Shown: positions 16,340 through 23,268 of the stretch, in pieces | Numbering within the stretch: position 1 is the first letter of the stretch | How the letters are laid out: every line of letters starts with the position of its first letter | Assembly (NCBI GenBank): GCA_964639215.1 | Contig: CAZXCV010000016.1 | Span: 1 to 25,391 of the forward strand | DNA: 25,391 nt | Reading direction: 5' to 3' | Origin: UBA6120 sp964639215 | GTDB lineage: Bacteria; Bacillota_I; Bacilli_A; RFN20; CAG-826 | The notes under the pieces: model-generated | The model's database searches: none | Seen by the model: only the letters and a program-made list of their open reading frames with translations | What the model was told of the DNA's origin: nothing | Position numbers and translations under genes: made by a program

Positions 16340-16955
16340 GCCATGGGCACGACCATTTATCGATTCACATGGTGAATTAATATTAGACGCTGAACAGTTT
16401 TTAAAACAATATCATGCTCAAACGACTCCAATCTATCTTGAAATCGGAAGTGGCAAAGGTAATTTTTTGATTGAGCTCGCCACCCACTATCCAAATGAAT
16501 GTTTCTTTGGAATCGAACGGGCACTAGTGGCTGTTGCCATCAGTGGAAAAAAACTTATGGAACAACCGTTAGTTAACGCTAAATTCGTATACGCTGATTT
16601 TTCAAAGTTAGTAACGGAAATTCCTAGTGGAAGCGTGACTGGTATCTTTTTAAATTTCTCGGATCCATGGCCGAAGAAACGGCATGAAAAGCGACGATTG
16701 ACATCAGGTTTTTATCTAAAACAATATTTGCGAATCTTACAACCTGGAGGAGAACTGCGCTATAAGACCGATAACCAGGATTTTTATGAATATACTAAGG
16801 CACAGTTACAAGAACACGAATATAATATACTCGTGAGTACTATAAATTACGACGTACTCGATACGTTTGATGCCATAACTGAATATGAAGCATCATTTCG
16901 CAAACTTGAAAAACCGATTCATCGAATTGTCGCTAGAAAGGAATCAGTATGTTAA
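16323..16955 (+). CDS. trmB: tRNA (guanine-N7-)-methyltransferase TrmB
   Basis: TrmB uses S-adenosylmethionine to make m7G at position 46 of tRNA. The SAM site EIGSGKGNF is at about residues 39-47. The catalytic family signature NFSDPWPKKRHEKRRLT is at about 110-126, with KTDNQDFYEY at about 148-157. The C-terminal ITEYEASF is also typical. The length of 210 is normal. It overlaps pepV by 17 bases and the next gene by 7. The neighbour pair with an M42 peptidase also recalls Bacillus (ytmQ, ytoP). Read-through of ribosomes from pepV probably helps its translation. Confidence 0.95.
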   Translation: MRLKNKPWARPFIDSHGELILDAEQFLKQYHAQTTPIYLEIGSGKGNFLIELATHYPNECFFGIERALVAVAISGKKLMEQPLVNAKFVYADFSKLVTEIPSGSVTGIFLNFSDPWPKKRHEKRRLTSGFYLKQYLRILQPGGELRYKTDNQDFYEYTKAQLQEHEYNILVSTINYDVLDTFDAITEYEASFRKLEKPIHRIVARKESVC

Positions 16956-18028
16956 GCCAAAAACAAATTGAGTATTTAGAAACTTTGACCCAAATAAATG
17001 GAGTAAGTGGCCAAGAAAACGAAGTTGCTCGTTATTTAAAGACCACCTATGAAAACCGCAATTTACCAATTGTTACCGACAATCTTGGGAGCATCTTTGC
17101 ACTGAAAAAAAGTTCAAAAGCCGAGTTCAAAGTAATGGTTGCTGGACATATGGATGAAGTTGGATTTATCGTGATTGACATCGAAGAAAATGGGTTGTTG
17201 CGTGGACATGCTGTTGGTGGCCTTAATACCTTAGCATTGACGAGCCAACGCGTCAGTCTTCGGACAAAAGATGGTACTTATCTTGAAGGAACGATTGATG
17301 CGACACCACCGCATTTATTAAAAAATACCGAACCAAAGCTTCCAGATGTAAAAGAGTTGCTATTTGACTTTGGATTTATAAGTAAAGATGCTGCCAAACT
17401 GGCGGGAGTGATCATTGGTTCGATGATGGTGATCAAGGGACCGTTTGTATCCTTAAATGGTGGTCAGCGTTTCATGAGTAAGGCGTTTGACAATCGTTAT
17501 GGTCTTGCACTCGGGCTTGATATTCTCGATGAATTACAACATGATGAATTACCATTTGACCTTTACGTCGGTGGCACGGTCCAGGAAGAAGTCGGTTTAC
17601 GAGGAGCGAGTACAGCAGCTTATAAAATCCAACCAGATTTAGCAATCGTCCTCGATTGTTCACCAGCTCGCGATAGCAGTGGCGATAAAACGCAATGGGG
17701 ACAACTCGGTGGTGGCATTCTACTCCGTTATGTTGATGGATCGATGATTGCCTATAAACCACTACTCGAATATCAGGCTAGTTGCGCTCAAGAAGCGGGT
17801 GTAAAAGTTCAATATTTTGATAGTCCTGGCGGGACTGATGCTGGTGCCATCCATCGCAATCAATCCGGTGTTTTGACATTAACTCATTGTATATGCGCCC
17901 GCAGTATTCACACTAACTCTTCAATTATTGATAGTGCCGATTATTTAGCGGCAAAAGCAGCATTGCTCGTCATGTTGCGCAAATTAACGAAAGACCAACT
18001 CGAGTCATTTAAAACAGAACGGCGATGA
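16949..18028 (+). CDS. M42-family metallo-aminopeptidase (YtoP/PepA-like)
   Basis: This 359-residue cytosolic aminopeptidase belongs to the M42 family, large self-assembling peptidases with two metal ions. AGHMDEVG (His67, Asp69), KAFDNRYG at about 177-184 with the bridging aspartate, TVQEEVGLRG with the catalytic glutamate pair at about 209-218, LDCSPARD and SPGGTDAGAIH are all present. A conserved HCICARSIHTNSS lies near the C-terminus. It overlaps trmB by seven bases and the ytpR-like gene by four. Substrate preference (glutamyl, leucyl or broad) cannot be told. Together with pepV it forms a peptide-degrading pair inside this operon. Confidence 0.92.
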   Translation: MLSQKQIEYLETLTQINGVSGQENEVARYLKTTYENRNLPIVTDNLGSIFALKKSSKAEFKVMVAGHMDEVGFIVIDIEENGLLRGHAVGGLNTLALTSQRVSLRTKDGTYLEGTIDATPPHLLKNTEPKLPDVKELLFDFGFISKDAAKLAGVIIGSMMVIKGPFVSLNGGQRFMSKAFDNRYGLALGLDILDELQHDELPFDLYVGGTVQEEVGLRGASTAAYKIQPDLAIVLDCSPARDSSGDKTQWGQLGGGILLRYVDGSMIAYKPLLEYQASCAQEAGVKVQYFDSPGGTDAGAIHRNQSGVLTLTHCICARSIHTNSSIIDSADYLAAKAALLVMLRKLTKDQLESFKTERR

Positions 18029-18615
18029 AGCGTTACACGTTATTTTACTGCCCGGATACGCTTGGTGATGTTCTTTTAATATTATTCGATATTGAGGCGT
18101 CAGTCACCCACTATGAGCGTCACAGAGACATCGTTTTAATTTATCATGATGATCGCTTAATTGGTGTCAATGTTTTCAACATTCAGGCACTTGTTAAGAT
18201 TCATGCCCATGGCATTATTTATAATCCGCCACCCGTACTCATTCAGATTATTAACGATAAATTTAGTAATGAGGCAATCGACGTCTATTTACCGCGACAT
18301 CATAGTGGTTATCACATTGCTGAAGTTATGGCCGTACAACCACAAGAAAATCATCAATTTATCATCACTTTAAATGACGGACTAAAACAAATTCGCACGC
18401 TGACACATATCCCAACAATTATTGTTGGGCAACGGATTCTTGTGATTCAATCAGGAACGTTATTACCTGACGGGACTTTATTTAAGACCGTGACTGAAGA
18501 AATGCCGATGATGATTGCTAATCAAAATATGATTGCTAAATCAGGTCGATCGGACCTTCCATTTGTTATCAATGATAATTTAAAGCCTGGAGATGATTAT
18601 TTTCAGTGGGAGTGA
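18025..18615 (+). CDS. ytpR: YtpR-like protein (DUF4479 plus degenerate tRNA-binding domain)
   Basis: This 196-residue protein matches the layout of YtpR. An N-terminal part resembles DUF4479 (GDVLLILFD, then IGVNVFNIQALVKI at about 48-61). It is followed by an OB-fold tRNA-binding-like domain, as in PheT and MetG C-termini. The OB part keeps the scaffold (GYHIAEVMAVQP, IIVGQRILVIQSGTLLPDGT), but the usual HPNADKL and I-V-C-G-A-P-N motifs are missing. Whether it still binds tRNA is open. It overlaps the M42 gene by ATGA and is followed two bases later by pncB. In Bacillus, ytpR lies close to ytoP, an M42 peptidase, which supports the call. Confidence 0.75.
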   Translation: MKRYTLFYCPDTLGDVLLILFDIEASVTHYERHRDIVLIYHDDRLIGVNVFNIQALVKIHAHGIIYNPPPVLIQIINDKFSNEAIDVYLPRHHSGYHIAEVMAVQPQENHQFIITLNDGLKQIRTLTHIPTIIVGQRILVIQSGTLLPDGTLFKTVTEEMPMMIANQNMIAKSGRSDLPFVINDNLKPGDDYFQWE

Positions 18616-18617
18616 GT

Positions 18618-19712
18618 ATGGAACTAGAAATCACATTAAAAGAAGCCGGTAAAATAACACGTCTGACTAATCGTACGTTTCAATTCGATGAAAAATTACG
18701 GGAAGGTTTTTACGCTGCAAATTATTTTTTGAAAACAAACAATATTGTGAAAGAACAGTACCCTGGCCATGTGGTCACGATGCAATTTTTTCAACGGTCT
18801 GACGATATTATGGCATGTGGTCTTGACGAGGCCATTGCTTTAGTGCATACGTTCGCGATTCATCCTGAAAAACTGACCATTGAGGCACTTCATGACGGTG
18901 ATATCATCAGTAATGGAGAGCCAGTCTTGAAAATCAGTGGTCAATATGAATATTTTGGATTTCTTGAAAGCATGATTGATGGAATCTTGTCGCGGCGAAC
19001 AAGTGTTGCTACCAATACGATGCGTGTCCTTCGAGCCGCTCGTGGAAAACCAGTATTCTCGATGGCGGATCGACAAGACGATTACCATACACAAATTGGT
19101 GATGGTTATGCATCCTATGTTGCTGGAATTCGTAAAGTAAGTACCAACGCCCAAGGGTTGTGGTGGGGTGGTCATGGTATGGGAACTATGCCACATGCAT
19201 TAATACAAATATGCGACGGAGACATTAGATTAGCCGCTGAAATCTACCATAAAACATATCCTAACGATCCGATCACTGCGTTAATTGATTATAACAATGA
19301 CGTCGTTACCGATAGCTTGATGTTGGCCCGTTATCTTCAAGGACAATTATCAGCCGTTCGTATTGATACCTCGATGTCATTAATTGACCGTTATTTTGAT
19401 GGAAAAGACACATCTAGCTTCAATGCTTATGGCGTCTGCAAAGAATTAGTGTTTGGACTCCGACATGAGTTAGATAAAGCTGGATTCAACGGTGTTAAAA
19501 TCATCGTAAGTTCGGGATTCACTGCTAAGAAGATTGCAGAATTCGAAGAGGCGGGGACGCCAGTCGATATGTATGGAGTCGGCGGGGCACTCGTTCCATT
19601 AATCGTTAATTTTACTGGCGATTTAGTACGACTTGATGGAAAACCTCAAGCAAAAGTTGGACGTCGTGAAATTGAAAACCCCCGACTTGAAAAAGTCTTG
19701 TATCGGATTTGA
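18618..19712 (+). CDS. pncB: Nicotinate phosphoribosyltransferase
   Basis: This enzyme joins nicotinate and PRPP into nicotinate mononucleotide in NAD salvage. Family motifs are clear: YASYVAGIRKVSTNAQGLWWGGHGMGTMPH at about 164-193 (the substrate and PRPP pocket), DTSMSLIDRYF, VCKELVFGLRHELD, IIVSSGFTAKKI and PVDMYGVGGAL near the C-terminus. At 364 residues it is shorter than Bacillus PncB (about 490) and closer to the short form seen in some bacteria and archaea. I chose ATG 18618, with GGGAG at 18608-18612, rather than the in-frame GTG at 18606, which lacks a ribosome binding site. It is the last gene of the run that starts with coaX; no clear terminator follows. Confidence 0.92.
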   Translation: MELEITLKEAGKITRLTNRTFQFDEKLREGFYAANYFLKTNNIVKEQYPGHVVTMQFFQRSDDIMACGLDEAIALVHTFAIHPEKLTIEALHDGDIISNGEPVLKISGQYEYFGFLESMIDGILSRRTSVATNTMRVLRAARGKPVFSMADRQDDYHTQIGDGYASYVAGIRKVSTNAQGLWWGGHGMGTMPHALIQICDGDIRLAAEIYHKTYPNDPITALIDYNNDVVTDSLMLARYLQGQLSAVRIDTSMSLIDRYFDGKDTSSFNAYGVCKELVFGLRHELDKAGFNGVKIIVSSGFTAKKIAEFEEAGTPVDMYGVGGALVPLIVNFTGDLVRLDGKPQAKVGRREIENPRLEKVLYRI

Positions 19713-19729
19713 TAATTTGCAGTGATAAA

Positions 19730-19782
19730 TGCTGTCGTTTTCATTGTGAAAAGTAAATTTACTTGCTAAAATGTAAATACAT
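19730..19782 (+). promoter_or_regulatory. Promoter of the ccpA-like gene with palindromic operator candidates
   Basis: TTGTGA at 19744-19749 and an extended -10, TGCTAAAAT (19764-19772), are 17 bases apart. A perfect 14-bp palindrome, AAGTAAATTTACTT, fills 19751-19764 between the boxes. A second near-palindrome, ATGTAAATACAT, lies at 19771-19782 around the start of transcription. Just upstream, TGCTGTCGTTTTCA at 19730-19743 resembles a cre site with two mismatches, so self-control by the CcpA-like product is possible. Confidence 0.55.
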
Positions 19783-19801
19783 CAGTTTAGGAGAAAAATT
19801 T

Positions 19802-20800
19802 ATGAAAAATATGAAAGATCGCGTGACCATCTACGAAGTTGCTAAGGCAAGTAATGTTTCTTTGGCGACTGTTTCACGCGTTATTAACCATAATACGAAT
19901 GTGACTGAAGAAACGAGGAAACGCGTTCAAGAAACAATTCAACGGTTAGGTTATAAACCAAGCGCGCTTGCTCGTGGACTCGCTACGAACCGGACAACGA
20001 ATATTGGTATAGTGATACCTAATGCTAACTACGTGTATATTGCTAATATGCTGAACGGAATGACTGATGAAGCTAAAATTAAAGGTTATCAATTAACTTT
20101 ATTCGTCACGAATCATTCAAAAGAAGATGCGCTGCAAATGGTCGAAAAGGTCATCACTTCACACGTTGATGGAGCAATTATTTTCGATGATGAACTTGAT
20201 GTTGAAGAACTGAACAAACTGAGTTCGTATAAAATTCCCTTAATTGTGATTAATAACAATATTGACGATGAACGCATTGGTTGTATTAATTTTGGCTATG
20301 AACACGCAATTCGCTCAGTCATCAATGAGTATTTTGCAAAAGGTGAAAAGAAGATGTATTTCTTACATCTCCATCATTCCGGGCGATTGTTACAAAGAAT
20401 TGAACGTGCTTTTGTTGATACTCATGTGGCGGCGATGCGCGGTTATGGTATTTACAGTATCGAAGATAGTTATCGCCAAACTTATGCAGATTTCATGGAA
20501 ATTTTTAAGTCGACTCGGTCTGGCTTTTTCCTTGCCCACCGCGATAGTCTCGCTGCTGCAGTCGTCAATGCTGCCATCGACAGTGGTCTCAAGGTTCCTG
20601 AAGACGTTGAAGTACTTTCGATTGTTGGAACTAAGTATGCGACGATTTTAAGGCCACACTTATCATCGTTAAACATCGACCTGAAAGAGGTCGGTGCTAA
20701 AGCCATGCAAATGATGACTGAATTAATGAACGGTGGTCTTCAAACACGCAACTACAAATTCGAGTCAGTTTATGTCAAACGCGATAGTAGTAAATACTAG
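19802..20800 (+). CDS. ccpA: LacI-family regulator, probably CcpA
   Basis: This 332-residue LacI/GalR-family regulator has an N-terminal helix-turn-helix (TIYEVAKASNVSLATVSRVINHN, about residues 9-31) and a hinge helix (KPSALARGLATNRTTNIGIVIPN) leading to a periplasmic-binding-like effector domain. CcpA, with phosphorylated HPr as cofactor, controls carbon use in Bacillota. The DNA-reading part is close to CcpA, and ccpA lies in the tyrS neighbourhood in Bacillus. The effector domain is more diverged: FLHLHHSGRLLQRIERAF has no sure counterpart. A sugar-specific LacI-type repressor is the alternative. I chose ATG 19802, with TTTAGGAG before it, over ATG 19763, which lies at the promoter -10. 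Confidence 0.68.
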   Translation: MKNMKDRVTIYEVAKASNVSLATVSRVINHNTNVTEETRKRVQETIQRLGYKPSALARGLATNRTTNIGIVIPNANYVYIANMLNGMTDEAKIKGYQLTLFVTNHSKEDALQMVEKVITSHVDGAIIFDDELDVEELNKLSSYKIPLIVINNNIDDERIGCINFGYEHAIRSVINEYFAKGEKKMYFLHLHHSGRLLQRIERAFVDTHVAAMRGYGIYSIEDSYRQTYADFMEIFKSTRSGFFLAHRDSLAAAVVNAAIDSGLKVPEDVEVLSIVGTKYATILRPHLSSLNIDLKEVGAKAMQMMTELMNGGLQTRNYKFESVYVKRDSSKY

Positions 20801-20803
20801 TGT

Positions 20804-20832
20804 TTGAAAATAAGTGTCATAAACGATATAAT
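20804..20832 (+). promoter_or_regulatory. tyrS promoter
   Basis: TTGAAA at 20804-20809 and TATAAT at 20827-20832 with an ideal 17-base spacer, three bases after the stop of the ccpA-like gene. Transcription would start close to 20838, just inside the first T-box strand (20836-20841). Confidence 0.82.
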
Positions 20833-20835
20833 GTA

Positions 20836-21024
20836 ACAGGCGAAGAACAAGTTTAGTACCTTCACTAGCGAGTTATATTTGGTGGAAGATAACGTTGGGA
20901 AATACCCTTGGGAGCCTGTGTGTGAAAATGCACCGCTGCGGCACGTTAAGCCGTCTGAGTGGCCAATTTTGGCAACTAAGGTGGTACCACGCGTAAGCGT
21001 CCTTAGGGGCGCTTTTATTTTTTA
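20836..21024 (+). promoter_or_regulatory. T-box leader of tyrS (tyrosine, specifier UAC)
   Basis: Stem I is closed by ACAGGC (20836-20841) with GCCTGT (20914-20919). Above a purine-rich K-turn, CAAG pairs with CTTG, and the specifier loop holds AGTA on its 5' side and GAA-A-TAC on its 3' side. TAC at 20903-20905 is the tyrosine codon. The T-box AAGGTGGTACCACG begins at 20978, with TGGT at 20982-20985 for the tRNA end. The terminator is AAGCGTCC (20995-21002), TTAG and GGGCGCTT (21007-21014), then T-rich to 21023. The base after the specifier is C, while a purine is usual. Confidence 0.92.
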
Positions 21025-21036
21025 AAGGAGAACACT

Positions 21037-22287
21037 ATGGACTTTTTTCAAGAATTAGAGTATCGCGGTTTATTCAAAGATGTCTCGAATTTGGCGACAC
21101 TGAAGCAACTACTGAGTACACCCCAGACTATTTACTGCGGTTTCGATCCCAGCGCTAGCAGTATGCACCTTGGTAATTTCGTGATGATTTCGCTTTTAAT
21201 GCGCTTACAACAAGCCGGTCATCGTGTAATTGCTGTCGTTGGTGGAGGTACTGGCATGATCGGTGACCCGAGCGGCAAGAGCAAGGAACGAAATTTATTG
21301 AATGAGCTTGATTTACGCCAAAACACCAATGCCATAAGGGGACAGCTCGAACGTTTCATTAACTTACGTGATCCGAGCAAAGGATTACTAGTGAATAACT
21401 ATGATTGGTTATCGACACTCTCGATGCTTGATTACCTTCGTGATTATGGCAAGTATTTCACCATCAATTACATGTTAAGCAAAGATGTCGTTAATAATCG
21501 AATTGAAGCCGGAATTTCTTATACTGAATTCAGTTATATGATTTTGCAATCAATCGATTTTTTAACACTTTATCAAAGGTATAGTTGCCGCATCCAAATC
21601 GGTGGTTCTGATCAGTGGGGTAATTTAACTGCCGGTCTCGAATTGATTCGCAAAGTTCGCGGAGAACAAGAAGCGCTCGCGGTTTTTACTGCACCATTAA
21701 TCACTACGAGTGATGGCCGAAAATTTGGAAAGTCAGAAGAAGGTGCACTTTATCTTGATTGCAGTCTCACATCACCTTACAAACTGTATCAATATTTTAT
21801 TAATACCGGTGATGATGATGCAATCCGATATTTAAAAGTCTTCACGTTCTTGTCGAGTGAAGAAATTGAAGATTTAGCCATCAAGCATCGTGAGGAACCA
21901 CATTTACGGATGGCCCAAAAGCGCTTGGCCTATGAAGTCACAAAGATAATTCATAGCGAGAGCGATGCTGAAGAAGCATTAACGATGAGCAGGCTTTTAT
22001 TCAATGGAGAAATTCGCCGTCTATCAAAATCACAGCTAGAAGATGCCCTTGGATCACTCGCAATCGAAGTACCAAGTGAAATTTCGCTTATCGACTTACT
22101 CGTGCATCTTAAGGCCGCAAGTAGTAAGCGTGAAGCGCGTGAGTTTATTAGTGGCCGCTCTATCTCAGTTAATGGTGAGATAGTATCTGATCTTGACTTT
22201 AAGGTTACTGCTAGTGATGGTTTATTCCATGAATATACCGTGATTCGACGCGGTAAGAAAAATTACTATTTAGCAAGTCATCGTTAA
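21037..22287 (+). CDS. tyrS: Tyrosyl-tRNA synthetase
   Basis: TyrRS activates tyrosine and charges tRNA-Tyr. The HIGH-type motif is HLGN at residues 46-49 in SASSMHLGNFV; GCGTGMIGDPSGKS-like VVGGGTGMIGDPSGKS follows. Tyrosine-pocket residues lie in SYTEFSYMILQSIDF and GGSDQWGNLTAG. The KMSKS-type motif is KFGKS in DGRKFGKSEEG at about 225-235. A C-terminal S4-like RNA-binding domain (LLVHLKAASSKREAREFISGRSI) is at about 348-395. The length of 416 fits the Bacillus type. AAAGGAG at 21024-21030 sets the start. Expression is controlled by the tyrosine T-box upstream. Confidence 0.97.
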   Translation: MDFFQELEYRGLFKDVSNLATLKQLLSTPQTIYCGFDPSASSMHLGNFVMISLLMRLQQAGHRVIAVVGGGTGMIGDPSGKSKERNLLNELDLRQNTNAIRGQLERFINLRDPSKGLLVNNYDWLSTLSMLDYLRDYGKYFTINYMLSKDVVNNRIEAGISYTEFSYMILQSIDFLTLYQRYSCRIQIGGSDQWGNLTAGLELIRKVRGEQEALAVFTAPLITTSDGRKFGKSEEGALYLDCSLTSPYKLYQYFINTGDDDAIRYLKVFTFLSSEEIEDLAIKHREEPHLRMAQKRLAYEVTKIIHSESDAEEALTMSRLLFNGEIRRLSKSQLEDALGSLAIEVPSEISLIDLLVHLKAASSKREAREFISGRSISVNGEIVSDLDFKVTASDGLFHEYTVIRRGKKNYYLASHR

Positions 22288-22304
22288 GGGTGACTAAAAG
22301 AATA

Positions 22305-22337
22305 AATAAAAAGCAAGGCAGTTCTGCTTTGCTTTTT
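22305..22337. terminator. Bidirectional terminator between tyrS and rpsD
   Basis: AGCAAGGCA (22312-22320), loop GTTC, and TGCTTTGCT (22325-22333) form a nine-pair stem with one G-U. A T run follows on the plus strand, and the A-rich stretch 22301-22312 gives a U run on the minus strand. It can end both converging genes. Confidence 0.85.
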
Positions 22338-22358
22338 TGCTCTTTGTTTGCTTAGTGA

Positions 22359-22964
22359 TTACAATAAGCGGTTGTAGTATTCGACGATGAACGATTCGGC
22401 GATATCTTGTGGGAGTTCGCCACGATCTGGTTTGCGGGTGAAAGTGCCGCTCAGTTTTTCCTTGTCAACCGTGACATAGGCAACTGTGCTTGCGAATGAA
22501 TCAAGCGCCCCTTTAATCGCGACAAGATCGTTACTTTTTTCAGCTACAGCAATGATGTCATTAACGGAACATAAATAGCTGGCGATATCGACTTTTTTGC
22601 CATTGACAGTGATGTGTCCGTGATTGACTAATTGACGCGCCATTTTCCGAGTTCTCGCAAAGCCAATTCGGTAGACAAGATTATCAAGTCGTGATTCAAG
22701 CACTTGCATGAACGCCAAGCCAGTAACTTCTTCACTTTTGAGCGCGATACCAAATAAGCGACGGAATTGTCGTTCATTGACGCCATACATAAAGCGTAAC
22801 TTTTGTTTTTCAACGAGTTGCTTGCCATATTCTGATGGTTTCCGTTTTCTGGCATTGCCATGTTGACCGGGACCATAAGCGCGCTTCGTTAATTCTTTGC
22901 CGGTCTCAAGTGTTGAAAAGTTGAGCCGACGCGATCGTTTCCAATCGGATCCTGTAAATCTCAT
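22359..22964 (-). CDS. rpsD: 30S ribosomal protein S4
   Basis: S4 is a primary 16S rRNA-binding protein that starts assembly of the 30S body and, in Bacillus, represses its own synthesis. The 201-residue protein begins MRFTGSDWKRSRRLNFSTLETG, then has KRAYGPGQHGNARKRKPSEYG, KQKLRFMYGVNERQFRRLF and an S4 domain at about 90-155 (LESRLDNLVYRIGFARTRKMARQLVNHGHI). It has no zinc-binding cysteine cluster at the N-terminus, so it is the C-minus form. The real start is the ATG ending at 22964, after AAAGGAGAAAT; an earlier in-frame ATG at 23027 adds 21 residues foreign to the family. Promoter and leader precede it. Confidence 0.96.
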   Translation of the reverse strand: MRFTGSDWKRSRRLNFSTLETGKELTKRAYGPGQHGNARKRKPSEYGKQLVEKQKLRFMYGVNERQFRRLFGIALKSEEVTGLAFMQVLESRLDNLVYRIGFARTRKMARQLVNHGHITVNGKKVDIASYLCSVNDIIAVAEKSNDLVAIKGALDSFASTVAYVTVDKEKLSGTFTRKPDRGELPQDIAESFIVEYYNRLL

Positions 22965-23112
22965 TTTATTTCTCCTTTGTAAGCATGAATTTGCAAAGGG
23001 GTGATTCCAAGTCTCGGGTGTCGCCAATGAATATTTCGCCTTAGAGCTTTGGTTACTTTATGCCGATAGGTGGCGACGTCTGACAGACTGTATCGACCTG
23101 CTGCTAACATGC
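22965..23112 (-). promoter_or_regulatory. rpsD leader, structured, with a Shine-Dalgarno-hiding hairpin
   Basis: The leader of about 150 bases is the kind of site through which S4 represses its own gene in Bacillus. Two pairings are visible. CCTTTG (message reading 22999 to 22994) is complementary to CAAAGG (22979 to 22974), which is the ribosome binding site itself. GTCGCCA (23077 to 23071) pairs over a 44-base interval with TGGCGAC (23026 to 23020). I have not matched it to a named leader family, and the fold is by eye. Confidence 0.6.
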
Positions 23113-23119
23113 GTTTATT

Positions 23120-23148
23120 ACTATATCGAGTTATCGAAACGATGTCAA
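23120..23148 (-). promoter_or_regulatory. rpsD promoter
   Basis: On the minus strand, TTGACA (23148-23143) and TATAGT (23125-23120) are separated by exactly 17 bases. This near-consensus sigma-A promoter fits a highly expressed ribosomal gene. Transcription would start near 23113 and leave a leader of about 150 bases. Confidence 0.88.
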
Positions 23149-23216
23149 TTAAAAGCCATTTATGTATAAAAAATTCTTTTTTATATCACGATATTTTAGT
23201 ATTATTTATATTGAAC

Positions 23217-23246
23217 TTAGCACACGCGATTAATCCTAACTATGAT
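23217..23246 (+). promoter_or_regulatory. Weak putative promoter of the ezrA-like gene
   Basis: TATGAT at 23241-23246 is 18 bases after TTAGCA at 23217-23222. The -35 matches the consensus at only four of six positions. A TTGAAC at 23211-23216 is a better -35 but 24 bases away, too far. Between this and the rpsD promoter, 23149-23216 is AT-rich with no gene. Confidence 0.4.
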
Positions 23247-23268
23247 AAAATAACAAAGAAGGTACCGC

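Noticed and set aside
18840..19196. A 118-codon minus-strand frame opposite pncB
   Set aside because: It is antisense to conserved nicotinate phosphoribosyltransferase motifs and has no support of its own.
20262..20651. A 129-codon plus-strand frame inside the ccpA-like gene
   Set aside because: It is a shifted frame of the effector domain; the main frame carries clear LacI-family motifs.
22965..23027. Upstream in-frame start of rpsD
   Set aside because: It would add residues unlike any S4 N-terminus. The AAAGGAG and the standard MRFTG start point to 22964.
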